Shown here: positions 26,636 to 35,566 of the stretch, one piece after another | How the letters are laid out: each line of letters begins with the position of its first letter | Numbering within the stretch: position 1 is the stretch's first letter | Assembly (NCBI GenBank): GCA_037445245.1 | Contig: JBBIKU010000001.1 | Coordinates: 1-64,000 of the forward strand | Direction of reading: 5' to 3' | Length of the DNA stretch: 64,000 nucleotides | Source: JBBIKU01 sp037445245 | GTDB taxonomy: Bacteria; Chloroflexota; Anaerolineae; Anaerolineales; Anaerolineaceae | The notes under the pieces: model-generated | Seen by the model: only the letters and a program-made list of their open reading frames with translations | The model's database searches: none | Told to the model about the DNA's origin: nothing | Position numbers and translations under genes: made by a program

Positions 26636-27211
26636 ATGAACGAACAGAATTACCCACCCGAATCCGAAAAGGGAAGAACAGCTGAATTACCGCCCAACAC
26701 GTTAAACGCTGCCACAGTCACCATTACCCGCGGCGTTGCACCCAGCGTGAACGCCAACACGGTTACTGTCCGCCAAGGGGTGGTGAAAATCATCAACGCC
26801 GATGTGCTGGTAGTGCGGCAAGGCAGCGTTCTTAAAGCCGAATCCAAGCAGCTAGAGATGTCACAGAGTGCTGTGGCGCTGGTGCGCAGCGATACCGCCG
26901 AACTGACCACTTCCAGAGCAGCAGCGGTGGTCGCTGGTGGCGATGTTCACATTGATCAGGGCAGCACTAAGGTGGTGCTGGCGCGTGGCGACGTGCACCT
27001 CGACCAGGCAGCTTCGGTGGCGGTGTTGGCGCGTAGTGTGCGCTCCGAGAACAGCGCTACCGTTTTTCTGCTGGCAAATAAAATCGAAGGTGATGTACGC
27101 ACGGCTTTTGGCACCCGCGAATCGGTGATTTTTGGCGCCGTTGCCGGCGTGGTTGCCAGCATCATCATGTTGGTGGCAAACATGATCAAAGCGCGCAAAA
27201 AGAAATCCTGA
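26636..27211 (+). CDS. Membrane-anchored repeat protein, predicted beta-helix (bactofilin-like architecture)
   Basis: 191 residues. From about residue 25 to 145 the sequence is a run of short periodic beta-type repeats (VNANTVTVRQGVVKIINADV, then VRQGSV, ARGDVHLDQAASVAVLARSV) with alternating hydrophobic and small residues, as in beta-helix polymer-forming proteins. A C-terminal helix (VIFGAVAGVVASIIMLVANM) is followed by a basic tail KARKKKS, predicting a C-terminal membrane anchor. GGAG lies 7 nt before ATG 26636; TTG 26624 is less likely. No named family is recognised. It may be a cytosolic or cell-surface scaffold, depending on orientation. Confidence 0.75.
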   Translation: MNEQNYPPESEKGRTAELPPNTLNAATVTITRGVAPSVNANTVTVRQGVVKIINADVLVVRQGSVLKAESKQLEMSQSAVALVRSDTAELTTSRAAAVVAGGDVHIDQGSTKVVLARGDVHLDQAASVAVLARSVRSENSATVFLLANKIEGDVRTAFGTRESVIFGAVAGVVASIIMLVANMIKARKKKS

Positions 27212-27224
27212 ACGCCGCCCCATC

Positions 27225-27243
27225 TTACTTGGAGATCAAGTAA
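27225..27243. other. Short inverted repeat between convergent genes
   Basis: TTACTTG and CAAGTAA pair across GAGAT in the 33-bp gap between convergent genes. It is a weak candidate bidirectional terminator without T-runs. Confidence 0.3.
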
Positions 27244-27244
27244 C

Positions 27245-28300
27245 TTATGAATGGTTAGTGGCTATGCGCAGTTCCTCGAGCGCCTGGTCACACGCTTCAG
27301 CCGGAATAACTCGCAGCGCTGTCGATCGCTGTCCCACCATAAACTTCAACAGCGTCTTGCCCGCCGGTAGCATCGTCGCCCCGCCGTAGACCGTAGTTGC
27401 CAGCGCGCCCAACCCTGCCGCCAGGAAAGCAATCGCCGGCAGGCTCAATCCCCTCAACCAGCCAAAAAGAAGCCCGGCACAAAAGGCATCTCCGGCACCG
27501 GTAGCATCCACGGTTTCCGCTGCCAGCGCCGGAAACCTCACCCGCTCCCCCGTCGTCGCCAGCAGACAGCCCTCGCCACCCAGTTTGAGCGCCGTCAGGC
27601 TCACCGGCTGTGCCAGCAAGCGGTCAGTTGCCCGCTCGGGATCAGCGCTACCGAGCAACACCCGGGCTTCATCCACCCCCATCGCACACAACGCCAGCCC
27701 TGGCAAGAGTTTGCGCATTTCATTAGGACAATGAAGCGCCGGGTCGAGGGCGGTATCCAAGCTGAGGGCGACCCCGCCACGACGCGCCAGAGCCACCGCC
27801 TGCCACAGCGCCTGGCGCTGCGGCGCTTCCAGTAAGGCATAACCAGAAAGATGCAGTGCCCCCGCCCCTGCAAAAACCATATCGCCAATTGCTATGGGGT
27901 CAAGTCGGGTATTTGCGCCGCGACAGGTATACATGGTGCGTTCGCCGTCAGGTGTCACCGCCACAAAAGACAAACCGGTCACCGCCTCAGCGCTGCGCTG
28001 CACACCGCCGATATCCACTCCGGCATCTGCCACTGCCGACAACACAAGCTCAGCCCAGGCATCTTGCCCGCAGCATGCCAGCAGGCGCGCTGGAACACCC
28101 AGCCGCGCCAACACAACCGCGCTGCCAGCGGCACTCCCGCCAGGGCGCAGCGCCACCTGCTGCGCAAAAGATTCTCTGCCGGGTTGAGGAAGTGCATCAA
28201 TCGCCATAACCGCGTCAAGGCTGATGTCACCCAGCACCACCACCGCTTTGCTGCCCACGCAAGCAGCATGCCCGCCTCGCCCTACCCCCATTGCAGGCAT
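27245..28300 (-). CDS. PfkB/ribokinase-family carbohydrate kinase
   Basis: A 351-residue sugar or nucleoside kinase: VVVLGDISLDAVMAIDALPQPG at the N-terminus, LRPGGSAAGSAVVLARLG (PfkB signature 1 region), TALKLGGEGCLL, and the catalytic Asp in DATGAGDAFCAGLLFGWL (signature 2, with the GAGD anion hole). The substrate is not readable. Its ATG abuts the rseC stop, so it is the last gene of the rnf operon, an unusual partner for an electron-transport complex. ATG 28291 is an alternative start. Confidence 0.9.
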   Translation of the reverse strand: MPAMGVGRGGHAACVGSKAVVVLGDISLDAVMAIDALPQPGRESFAQQVALRPGGSAAGSAVVLARLGVPARLLACCGQDAWAELVLSAVADAGVDIGGVQRSAEAVTGLSFVAVTPDGERTMYTCRGANTRLDPIAIGDMVFAGAGALHLSGYALLEAPQRQALWQAVALARRGGVALSLDTALDPALHCPNEMRKLLPGLALCAMGVDEARVLLGSADPERATDRLLAQPVSLTALKLGGEGCLLATTGERVRFPALAAETVDATGAGDAFCAGLLFGWLRGLSLPAIAFLAAGLGALATTVYGGATMLPAGKTLLKFMVGQRSTALRVIPAEACDQALEELRIATNHS

Positions 28301-28744
28301 CTACGGTTCTTTCGGCGGGTGCACACTCATAATGGTGGGATTAACGTGTTTGGTTTGGGGTTGTAATCGAGAAAATACATAAAGAGACAGCGTATACAAC
28401 GCCACCAGCCCAATCCCCACCAGCAGGGAGAATAATTCGGGATTAACCGTGAACCAATGCATGCCCGCAAACACACCGCCCAGCAACAATATCAATGGCG
28501 CTCCGTAAAGCAGAAAGGAGGCGATCATCACGCTGCGTCCCGAGATCGATACTTGCACCCGATCACCTGGCTGAACACCGATCGGATCAGTGGCAGTAAG
28601 ACTCCTTTCCTGTGCCTCGCCCGGAGCACACATCAGGCGCGCCCCGCAATGATGGCAGTCTTCACCTTGCGTCAGGCGAACAACCGCCATGCCGTTTCCG
28701 ACTTTTTCTACAATGCCAATTTCAAAGAATTCTTCGCCGTTCAT
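28301..28744 (-). CDS. rseC: SoxR-reducing system protein RseC family
   Basis: A 147-residue RseC/MucC-family protein. The N-terminal part has a Cys cluster GEDCHHCGARLMCAPGE, followed by VQPGDRVQVSISG and two membrane helices (ASFLLYGAPLILLLGGVFAG, FSLLVGIGLVALYTLSLYVF). In gamma-proteobacteria RseC works with Rnf/Rsx to keep SoxR reduced; in anaerobes it is a frequent Rnf neighbour of unclear role. It follows rnfB by 30 bp on the same strand. Confidence 0.88.
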   Translation of the reverse strand: MNGEEFFEIGIVEKVGNGMAVVRLTQGEDCHHCGARLMCAPGEAQERSLTATDPIGVQPGDRVQVSISGRSVMIASFLLYGAPLILLLGGVFAGMHWFTVNPELFSLLVGIGLVALYTLSLYVFSRLQPQTKHVNPTIMSVHPPKEP

Positions 28745-28774
28745 GGCTCACAATGGTAGCCGGTTTGCCGTCGA

Positions 28775-29575
28775 TCAAACATCATGAATCAGGATCGCCT
28801 TGGTTGGGCATTTGTCGACCGGAATCAAATCCAGGTTGAGATTTTTATAATCGACCACCCGCGCCAAATAATCTTCAACTACGATCGTCCCTTCCGAAGG
28901 GCGGGCACAGATTCCGCAGGCGATGCACGCCGCCGCGCAAATCTTGCGCGCCGTGCGCGGCTCGTCATGATTTTGGCAATAAACCACCAACTTGCGGTCA
29001 ATCGGGTGGATTTCAATGATGCCCCGTGGGCAGGCTTTGGCGCACAACTCACAGCCGGTGCACAGGTCTTCTATCACCACCGGTAGTCCATTTTCATTCA
29101 TGTAAATGGCGTCAACCGGGCAAACCTTGACGCAGTCGCCACCGCCCAGACAGCCGTAGGCACACAACTTGTCGCCGCTTGCTACCTGCACCATGGCAGC
29201 GCAATCAGACGGTCCTTCATAGTGAGCGGGCTTCTTGACTGCTTCTGCCTCACCACCCTGACACAGGACATATGCCACACGAGTGATCGTCTCACCGGCA
29301 TCCACTCCCAGCAGGTTGGCAACTTGTTGAGCCACTTCAGCGCCGCCCACCGGGCAACCGTTGGGTGCAACCTGCCCTGCCACCGCTTGGACCGCAAAAT
29401 CATAGCATCCGGCAGTGCCGCAGGCGCCGCAGTTGACGTTGGGCAGTACCTCGTACACTCGAGCCACCAGCGGATTTTCTTCGACGCGCAGCTTCTTGTC
29501 CGCAATAGCAAGTATGACGGCAAAGAACAGTCCCAAACCGCCCATGGTGGAAATAGCCATCAGCGTCGTGTCCAT
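28775..29575 (-). CDS. rnfB: Rnf complex electron-transfer subunit RnfB
   Basis: A 266-residue ferredoxin-type subunit. An N-terminal membrane helix (LGLFFAVILAIADKKL) is followed by the 4-Cys Fe-S domain NCGACGTAGCYDFA...PNGCPVGG, then Cys motifs CAYGCLGGGDCVKVCPVDAI, CTGCELCAKACPRGII, CAAACIACGICARP and CPTKAIL. RnfB accepts electrons from reduced ferredoxin and passes them to RnfC. It is placed after rnfA, the NusG-II protein gene and apbE rather than next to rnfA, as it is in many Rnf operons. Confidence 0.95.
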   Translation of the reverse strand: MDTTLMAISTMGGLGLFFAVILAIADKKLRVEENPLVARVYEVLPNVNCGACGTAGCYDFAVQAVAGQVAPNGCPVGGAEVAQQVANLLGVDAGETITRVAYVLCQGGEAEAVKKPAHYEGPSDCAAMVQVASGDKLCAYGCLGGGDCVKVCPVDAIYMNENGLPVVIEDLCTGCELCAKACPRGIIEIHPIDRKLVVYCQNHDEPRTARKICAAACIACGICARPSEGTIVVEDYLARVVDYKNLNLDLIPVDKCPTKAILIHDV

Positions 29576-29585
29576 ATCACCGCAC

Positions 29586-30587
29586 TCACCTTTCCTGTTG
29601 CACCAGATAACCCCTAAAACCAGAACTCATTAATATTTTACCCGATTTGTCAACAATTAACGATTCCACACCTGGCAAGCTTTCCACCAACGCTAATCCA
29701 TCCGCTGCACCCAAAACAAACACTGCCGTCGACAGGGCATCGGCATCAGTGCAATCGGCGGCGATCACCGTCACACTTTGCGCGCCTTGCGCTGGCATGC
29801 CGCTGCGCGGATCAAGTATGTGATGGTACCGACGACCGCCCTGCTCAAAGTATTGCTCGTAATCACCCGAGGTTGCAACGGCGATATCCTCAAGCGCAAG
29901 CGTGCCAATTAGCTCGCCCTGGCGGCGGGGATGCTGAATGCCCACCCGCCAGCCGCCGCCCACGGCAGCAATATCGCCACCGGCGTTGATCAGCGCCTGC
30001 TGTACACCATGCCGGCGCAAGGCGTCCGCCGCCTGCTGCACGGCGTAGCCCTTCCCAATTCCGCCCAGGTCCAATTCAACTCGGTGGGGGCGCTTGAGGC
30101 GGTTTTGATCCAACAACTGCAACTGTCCCCACCCTGAGTGTTCCAGCGCATCTAATCGGTCGTGTTCCAATGGCAAGGCAGGGGAACCACCGCCGAATCC
30201 CCAAACGGTCACCAGCGCCCCCAGCGAGGCATCAAAGGCACCGTCCGATCGTTGCCACCACTCGTCGCTGCGCTGCAACAGGCGGTAAATTTCAGGTTCA
30301 ACAACAATCGTGGAGGTCGGGGCGTGATTGGCACGCCACAGCGGGCTATCAGGTCGTTGAGCCGAGAGCAATGCTTCGACCCGCGCCACTTCGGTAAAAG
30401 CAGCCTGAATGGCTGCCTCGGCGCTGCCGGTTTGGGACTGGCGCACCTGAATCTCAATCAACGTCCCCATGGCGATGCGGGTGCGTTTTACAGTTGTTAA
30501 AGGTCGCTCTTCAAAAAGACCCGCCAGCGCGTATCCTGCCAGGAACAACAACATCAACCCGCCGGTGTAAATAGCAGTTTTTCTCAT
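29586..30587 (-). CDS. apbE: FAD:protein FMN transferase ApbE
   Basis: A ~333-residue ApbE that attaches FMN covalently to Thr in RnfG and RnfD. After an N-terminal membrane anchor (YTGGLMLLFLAGYALAGLF) come IAMGTLIEIQV, SDEWWQRSDGAFDASLGALVTVWGFGG, LDLGGIGKGYAVQQAADALR, LINAGGDIAAVGG and HHILDPRSGMPAQGAQSVTVIA with DADALSTAVFVLG. The open frame starts at 30722, but homology and the membrane anchor begin at ATG 30587, 32 bp after the preceding stop. It acts outside the membrane, where the flavin domains lie. Confidence 0.94.
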   Translation of the reverse strand: MRKTAIYTGGLMLLFLAGYALAGLFEERPLTTVKRTRIAMGTLIEIQVRQSQTGSAEAAIQAAFTEVARVEALLSAQRPDSPLWRANHAPTSTIVVEPEIYRLLQRSDEWWQRSDGAFDASLGALVTVWGFGGGSPALPLEHDRLDALEHSGWGQLQLLDQNRLKRPHRVELDLGGIGKGYAVQQAADALRRHGVQQALINAGGDIAAVGGGWRVGIQHPRRQGELIGTLALEDIAVATSGDYEQYFEQGGRRYHHILDPRSGMPAQGAQSVTVIAADCTDADALSTAVFVLGAADGLALVESLPGVESLIVDKSGKILMSSGFRGYLVQQER

Positions 30588-30619
30588 GTGGAGCAGCCGA
30601 ACCCACCTGACAACTTGCT

Positions 30620-31366
30620 TCAGGTGGATACAATCTCGACCAACAAGCGGTTGGGAGCACAGGCAATCACATCCCCGACTGCAGAGATCCAGCCAGTGTG
30701 TTCGCAGATGCGATTCCTGCAACTCGCTTGCTGCGCCCGCACCATACCATCCTGAAACTGTAGCAGGGTTTTACCCAACGCCCCGGATACCTTAACTGAA
30801 CGGTAAGCACGACTTAATGGAATGTGATCGACAACGCCCTTCTCATTGCGGATGACTGCCACGAGGACGTCGCTGCCCACCCGCCGCGGCAGCCAGTCAG
30901 CGGCGACATAGACAGCATTGAACAAGAAAGCCGCCCTGCGCCCGCGCAGTGCAGCGCGTAGCTCCGCCAGCGCCGATGGAAAATCCAACTCCGGGTCATA
31001 AACAGGACGGGCATCATCGCTCAGCAGCAAATCGGAGTCCACTGCCACTGGGAGTGGCTCAAATCGAAAGTTGACGTTCCCTCTGGCAGCAAACCTCTCG
31101 GCTTCTGCAACAGGATCAAACGCATCGGCAATTGCAGCCGCCCAGCGCCCTTTCGCGGTGATGCTGGCTGATGTATCGCGGCGCACAAAAGGGTTGAATG
31201 CTGCTACTGCCGATTGCAGCACTTCGGCATCGCCGGGCAAGAATCCGTACAGGCTAAGGAAACGATTTTGCCGTGGAAGGCTTTTGATCTTTCCGGCACC
31301 GTACCCCAATCCCAGCGCGGCGGTGGCGAGTGCAGACAATTTGAGAAATTCACGACGAGTAATCAT
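30620..31366 (-). CDS. Tat-exported protein with C-terminal NusG-II domain
   Basis: 248 residues. The N-terminus MITRREFLKLSALATAALGL is a twin-arginine signal. The central part (residues ~40-165) is unrecognised; it contains LPVAVDSDLLLSDD and AAFLFNAVYVAADWLPRRV. The C-terminal ~80 residues match NusG domain II (VAVIRNEKGVVDHIPL, then QASCRNRICEHTGWIS, IACAPNRLLVEI). NusG-II proteins often sit beside ApbE and Rnf genes, but a Tat-exported version with an extra domain is unusual. The two Cys in ASCRNRICEHTGW and the Cys in IACAPN may coordinate a metal or form a disulfide. Inferred role: folding or flavinylation of Rnf on the outside. Confidence 0.78.
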   Translation of the reverse strand: MITRREFLKLSALATAALGLGYGAGKIKSLPRQNRFLSLYGFLPGDAEVLQSAVAAFNPFVRRDTSASITAKGRWAAAIADAFDPVAEAERFAARGNVNFRFEPLPVAVDSDLLLSDDARPVYDPELDFPSALAELRAALRGRRAAFLFNAVYVAADWLPRRVGSDVLVAVIRNEKGVVDHIPLSRAYRSVKVSGALGKTLLQFQDGMVRAQQASCRNRICEHTGWISAVGDVIACAPNRLLVEIVST

Positions 31367-31432
31367 AGGTTTTCCTGTTCGATTTCCAAAACTTTCAGGC
31401 GGTATTCACATCCAGCATCCCGGCACAGGTTT

Positions 31433-32005
31433 CTAGACCATCCCGGCGAATCCCAGAAATGCCAGCGCCAGAATGCCTGCGACGATCAATGTAATTGGCG
31501 CACCGCGAAATGCTGGCGGCACGTCCGCCAGTTCCAGTTGTTCGCGGATACTCGCCATCAAGATTAGCGCCAGGGTAAAACCGGCGCCAGCGCCCACCCC
31601 GAACACCAAGCTCTGAATAAAGTTGTATTCGCGCAGCGAGAGGAACAGTGCCAGTCCCAAGATGGCACAATTGGTGGTAATCAGTGGCAAATAGATGCCC
31701 AAGGCGCGGTAAAGCGGCTGGCTGACCTTTTTAATTACCATTTCGATAAATTGCACCAGCGAGGCGATCACCAGGATAAAGGACGGTATCTGCAGAAATT
31801 CCAGGTTGTAAGGCACCAGCACTTGATTGAAAAGCAGCCAGCTAATCATTGCTGTGATCGACATCACAAAGGTAGTTGCCATACCCATCGATATCGATGA
31901 ACTAACTTTGCTCGATACACCGATGAAAGGGCAGATGCCCAAGAAATAAGTCAGGACGAAATTATTGACGACAGCCGCCGAGAAGAATAACAAAGCCAGT
32001 TCCAT
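31433..32005 (-). CDS. rnfA: Rnf complex membrane subunit RnfA
   Basis: 190 residues, six-helix subunit: MELALLFFSAAVVNNFVLTYFLGICPFIG, then LVQFIEMVIKKVSQPLYRALGIYLPLITTNCAILGLAL and FGVGAGAGFTLALILMASIRE. The upstream-extended frame is a shadow of rnfE, and homology begins at ATG 32005, one base after the rnfE stop. The Cys residues in GICPFIG and TTNCAILG, on inverted repeats of RnfA and RnfE, hold an intramembrane [2Fe-2S] cluster in characterised complexes. Confidence 0.95.
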   Translation of the reverse strand: MELALLFFSAAVVNNFVLTYFLGICPFIGVSSKVSSSISMGMATTFVMSITAMISWLLFNQVLVPYNLEFLQIPSFILVIASLVQFIEMVIKKVSQPLYRALGIYLPLITTNCAILGLALFLSLREYNFIQSLVFGVGAGAGFTLALILMASIREQLELADVPPAFRGAPITLIVAGILALAFLGFAGMV

Positions 32006-32006
32006 C

Positions 32007-32687
32007 TTACACCCCCGCCCGTTCCAACGGCGACCGGGCATCTGCTCGCTTGTACCCGGCGAGCACCGTCTCGCGCTGGCGGCGACGCTGGCGAGCGACG
32101 TATTCATTGGCAGCGGCAATCATCAACCCCAGCGTGACAAAGGCTCCGGGGGGGAGGATCATGATCAACCAGGGTTGAAAGGTTTCGGGCAGCACAGCAA
32201 AACCCAGGATGGTACGCGAACCAAACAGTTCGCGCACGCTGCCCAGAGCAAACAACGCCAGCAGAAACCCACTGCCATTGCCCAGCGCGTCCAACACTGC
32301 TCGTCCGGGATTGTTCTTGGAGGCAAACGCCTCCTGTCTACCCAGAATCAAGCAGTTGACCACAATCAACGGGATGAAAGGCCCCATCGCCCGGCTCAAA
32401 TCGGCGAACTGCGCCTTCATTACCAGATCCACAATCGTGACGAAGGTGGCAATGATGACAATGTAAACTGCAATGCGCACCTGCGAAGGAATAAGTTTGC
32501 GGATGAACGAAATGATCAGGCTCGAAAAGAACAGGACAAAAGTAACCGCCAACCCCATGGCAATGCCGTTGATGGCGCTAACGGTCACTGCCAGGGTGGG
32601 ACACATGCCAAGCATTTGCTTGAAGATAGGATTGATCTCCCACAGTCCCTTGACGTATTCTTTGCCCAGGCTCATTCTTTGGTTCAT
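32007..32687 (-). CDS. rnfE: Rnf complex membrane subunit RnfE
   Basis: About 226 residues: SLGKEYVKGLWEINPIFKQMLGMCPTLAV, ADLSRAMGPFIPLIVVNCLILGRQEAFA, PGRAVLDALGNGSGFLLALFALGSVRE and PPGAFVTLGLMIAA. The Cys in GMCPTLAV and VVNCLILG match the cluster ligands paired with RnfA. I prefer ATG 32687 (GAGG just upstream); the frame extends to TTG 32702, which overlaps the rnfG stop. The C-terminus is long and basic. Confidence 0.94.
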   Translation of the reverse strand: MNQRMSLGKEYVKGLWEINPIFKQMLGMCPTLAVTVSAINGIAMGLAVTFVLFFSSLIISFIRKLIPSQVRIAVYIVIIATFVTIVDLVMKAQFADLSRAMGPFIPLIVVNCLILGRQEAFASKNNPGRAVLDALGNGSGFLLALFALGSVRELFGSRTILGFAVLPETFQPWLIMILPPGAFVTLGLMIAAANEYVARQRRRQRETVLAGYKRADARSPLERAGV

Positions 32688-32694
32688 ATTTGCC

Positions 32695-33249
32695 TCATTC
32701 AACCAATGAGCGGCGAAGCTCCGCTACACCTTCGTTGATGATATCTACCACCGCCCGGCTTGAGATGGTGGCGCCCGTGATGGCTTGCACTTCGTTGGGC
32801 ATCGAAGGTGCAGCACCTTTAACCCAGGTAATCGCCGGTGAAGTCACCAATCCTTTGAACTGGTCTTTAAATTTCTCTTCGTTGATCAGCGCTCCAAGCC
32901 CCGGCGTTTCGCTGTCTTCGAGTACTTCGATGGCGACGATCTGACTCAAATCTTCGTTCAAGCCAGCCATCAGCCGGATGGTGCCCTGGTAGCCTGTGCC
33001 TTCATAAACCATGGCGTAACCGACAAACCGATCGTCAGAATCAAACACCCGGTAAACGGTGAAATCAACGCCCTCCACCTTTTCGTAACGTTCGCCCGCG
33101 GGTTGCACCATGAAAACAGCTTGTTCAGTCGTTGCGTCGAGATTGGCAGTAATGAGCGACTGTGCCCACGCGTTCACCCGTGAAAGGATACCGCCAGAAA
33201 TAATCGCCACTGTACCCAGAGTCAAAACCATTACCAGCACCTGCTTCAT
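32695..33249 (-). CDS. rnfG: Rnf complex FMN-binding subunit RnfG
   Basis: 184 residues: one N-terminal membrane helix (VLVMVLTLGTVAIISGGILS) and an extracytoplasmic FMN-binding domain with YRVFDSDDRFVGYAMVYEGTGYQGTIRLMAGL, EDSETPGLGALI and the flavinylation motif ITGATISSRAV, whose Thr receives FMN from ApbE. The long open frame upstream is a shadow; ATG 33249 overlaps the rnfD stop by 4 bp. Confidence 0.95.
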   Translation of the reverse strand: MKQVLVMVLTLGTVAIISGGILSRVNAWAQSLITANLDATTEQAVFMVQPAGERYEKVEGVDFTVYRVFDSDDRFVGYAMVYEGTGYQGTIRLMAGLNEDLSQIVAIEVLEDSETPGLGALINEEKFKDQFKGLVTSPAITWVKGAAPSMPNEVQAITGATISSRAVVDIINEGVAELRRSLVE

Positions 33250-34220
33250 TTCGACATCCCAAAAATGCGCGGCGTGGTGTACCGATTGATCAGCGGAACA
33301 AGTGCGTTCATCAACAGCACTGAAAACAGAACCCCTTCCGGTAAACCCCCAAACCAGCGGATGAGCATTACCAGAGACGCAATTCCCACACCAAAAATTA
33401 CCTTCCCACGCGGGGTAAGCGGCGAGGTCGTCCAGTCGGTTGCCATGAAGAAGGCAGCCAGCATGAACCCACCTGCAAAGAGGTGGAACAAGGGCGAAGG
33501 CGATGTCTCGGGACTGATCAGCCAACCAATCAGACTCAGCCCACCCAATCCCAATATCATCGAGAGCGGAATGCGCCAGTTAACAATACCAATAGCGATC
33601 AGAAAGACGCCTCCGATCAAAATTGCCAGAGTTGAAGTCTCACCCAAACAACCTCCGATATTACCCAAAAACAATGGTAAAGTCGGGGAGAGAATGCCTT
33701 CAAATTTAATGGCAGCCAGGGGAGTCGCATTCGTAACGGCATCGACGGCAAGATCAGGGATCTTCCAAGCGGTCATCGCAACCGGGAATGAAACCGCTAG
33801 AAAAGCACGTCCCACCAGCGCAGGATTGAAAACATTGTAACCCAAACCGCCAAAGATCTGTTTGCCCAAACCAATCGCGACCACGCCCCCCAGCGCCGCC
33901 ATACCCAGCGGAAAATCAGGCGGTAGTGTCAGCGCCAGCAGCAAGCCGGTGACGGTGGCGCTGCCGTCGCTCAAAGTTAGCGAACGTTTGCGCATCACCT
34001 GGGTTGCGCCCTCGGTTAGGTTGGTAGCGAGAATTGCTGCCGCCATCACTGCCAACTGATAAGCACCAAAAATAACCACCGCCGCTACCACACACGGCAC
34101 CAGAGCCAGCACCACCAGCCACATCACCTTCTTCGTCGTCCACCGCGAATGTAAATGTGGCGAACTGGTCAAACTCAGCAGGCTCGATTCGTTGGGGTTA
34201 GAAGTGGAGAGTGTCGTCAT
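33246..34220 (-). CDS. rnfD: Rnf complex membrane subunit RnfD
   Basis: 324 residues, multi-helix: LTSSPHLHSRWTTKKVMWLVVLALVP, LLLALTLPPDFPLGMAALGGVVAIGLGKQIFGGLGYNVFNPALVGRAFL, the flavinylation site DAVTNATPLAA (Thr before PL) and the C-terminal FATDWTTSPLTPRGKVIFG-like block. RnfD carries covalent FMN and, with RnfG, moves electrons across the membrane. It overlaps rnfG by 4 bp. Confidence 0.95.
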   Translation of the reverse strand: MTTLSTSNPNESSLLSLTSSPHLHSRWTTKKVMWLVVLALVPCVVAAVVIFGAYQLAVMAAAILATNLTEGATQVMRKRSLTLSDGSATVTGLLLALTLPPDFPLGMAALGGVVAIGLGKQIFGGLGYNVFNPALVGRAFLAVSFPVAMTAWKIPDLAVDAVTNATPLAAIKFEGILSPTLPLFLGNIGGCLGETSTLAILIGGVFLIAIGIVNWRIPLSMILGLGGLSLIGWLISPETSPSPLFHLFAGGFMLAAFFMATDWTTSPLTPRGKVIFGVGIASLVMLIRWFGGLPEGVLFSVLLMNALVPLINRYTTPRIFGMSK

Positions 34221-34237
34221 AGATTGATTCGAGCTGG

Positions 34238-35566
34238 TTATTGGGCTTTGCGCTCCTGTTGAAGTTTTAGCGCTTTCTGCTTACCCAGGCGCAGCCACTG
34301 CACCAGTGGAATATTTGCCGGGCAGATGAAGGAACAACTACCACACTCCATGCACACGGTGATACCCAATCGTTCGGCATCATCAAACCGCCCCAATTGA
34401 GCATACCGCACCAGTCGGGTTGGCATCAAGTGAACAGGGCACACCTCGACACATTTACCACAGCCCAGGCAGGGTGTTTCATCGCCGCGTTCGATCTCTT
34501 CACGGGTCAACACTACAATACCCGAAGTGGCTTTCATCACCGGTGCAGACAAATCATATTGGGCTACGCCCATCATCGGGCCGCCGACGATAACTTTGGC
34601 GGCATCCTCGGTGAGTCCACCACAGTACGCCAACACGTCTTCGAGCGGTGTTCCGACCGGCACAATCAGATTCTTGGGGCTGCGAATACCCCTGCCAGTG
34701 ACGGTCAGCGGCGCGGTAACCAGTGGTTCCCCTTTTACCACGGCGTCATGAATGGAAACCCCGGTCGCCACGTTTTGCATTCCGACACCTATATCGGGCG
34801 GAAATTTGCCGGGCGGCACTTCTCTTCCAGTAATTACCTTGATCAACATTTTTTCTGCGCCCTGCGGGTATTTGGTGCGAACGGCAACCACTGAGATGTC
34901 GGGGTCTTCGGCGGCTACCTCACGCAAAACGCGAATCGCTTCGGTTTTATTGTCCTCAATTCCGATGAAGCCGCTCTCGACTGCGAGCGCCTTCATCACC
35001 AGTTTCAACCCTGAAACGACCGCCTCAGGGCGTTCGATCATCAACCGGTAATCGCGGGTCAGATACGGTTCACACTCACATCCATTGAGAATCGCCACGT
35101 CCATGTGTTTGCCGCGCGGCGGCGATAGTTTGACAGCGGTAGGAAAAGCCGCCCCGCCTTGCCCCACAACACCCGCCTGTCGCACGCGCTCACGAATTTC
35201 GTCTGGCGTGACGCGTTGAAGATCGAGTTCAGGGAGCAACTCTCTTTGCGATTGGTCTTCGCCGCAGGTGATGATCATCGCTTCGACCGATGTGCCGCAG
35301 GTGTGCGGGTGCCTTCCAATCGAAGCAACTGTCCCGCAAACCGAGCTGTGGATCGGCGAGGAAACAAAGCCATCCGCCTCAGCAACCACCATCCCGGTGG
35401 CAACCGCATCGCCCTTGCCCACCCGCGCCTGAGCCGGTTTGCCCACATGTTGCAAAAACGGCAAGATAATGCGTTTAGGCAATGGCATGCGTTCAAGCGC
35501 CTGATCTTGGCTGTATTCTTTATAGTCGTGAGGATGAACTCCACCGATAAATGTTTTGGCGACCAC
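34238..35566 (-). CDS. rnfC: Rnf complex subunit RnfC (NADH/Fe-S)
   Basis: 442 residues: GGVHPHDYKEYS, PLPKRIILPFLQHVGKPAQARVGKGDAV, the NADH/FMN-binding GVVGQGGAAFPTAVKL, LNGCECEPYLTRDYRLM, and two [4Fe-4S] motifs CLGCGKCVEVCPVHLMP and CMECGSCSFICPANIPL. RnfC is the soluble subunit that reduces NAD+ with electrons from ferredoxin while ions are pumped. The start is GTG 35566, with GGAG upstream. It is the first gene of the rnfCDGEA-NusG_II-apbE-rnfB-rseC-pfkB operon. Confidence 0.96.
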   Translation of the reverse strand: MVAKTFIGGVHPHDYKEYSQDQALERMPLPKRIILPFLQHVGKPAQARVGKGDAVATGMVVAEADGFVSSPIHSSVCGTVASIGRHPHTCGTSVEAMIITCGEDQSQRELLPELDLQRVTPDEIRERVRQAGVVGQGGAAFPTAVKLSPPRGKHMDVAILNGCECEPYLTRDYRLMIERPEAVVSGLKLVMKALAVESGFIGIEDNKTEAIRVLREVAAEDPDISVVAVRTKYPQGAEKMLIKVITGREVPPGKFPPDIGVGMQNVATGVSIHDAVVKGEPLVTAPLTVTGRGIRSPKNLIVPVGTPLEDVLAYCGGLTEDAAKVIVGGPMMGVAQYDLSAPVMKATSGIVVLTREEIERGDETPCLGCGKCVEVCPVHLMPTRLVRYAQLGRFDDAERLGITVCMECGSCSFICPANIPLVQWLRLGKQKALKLQQERKAQ

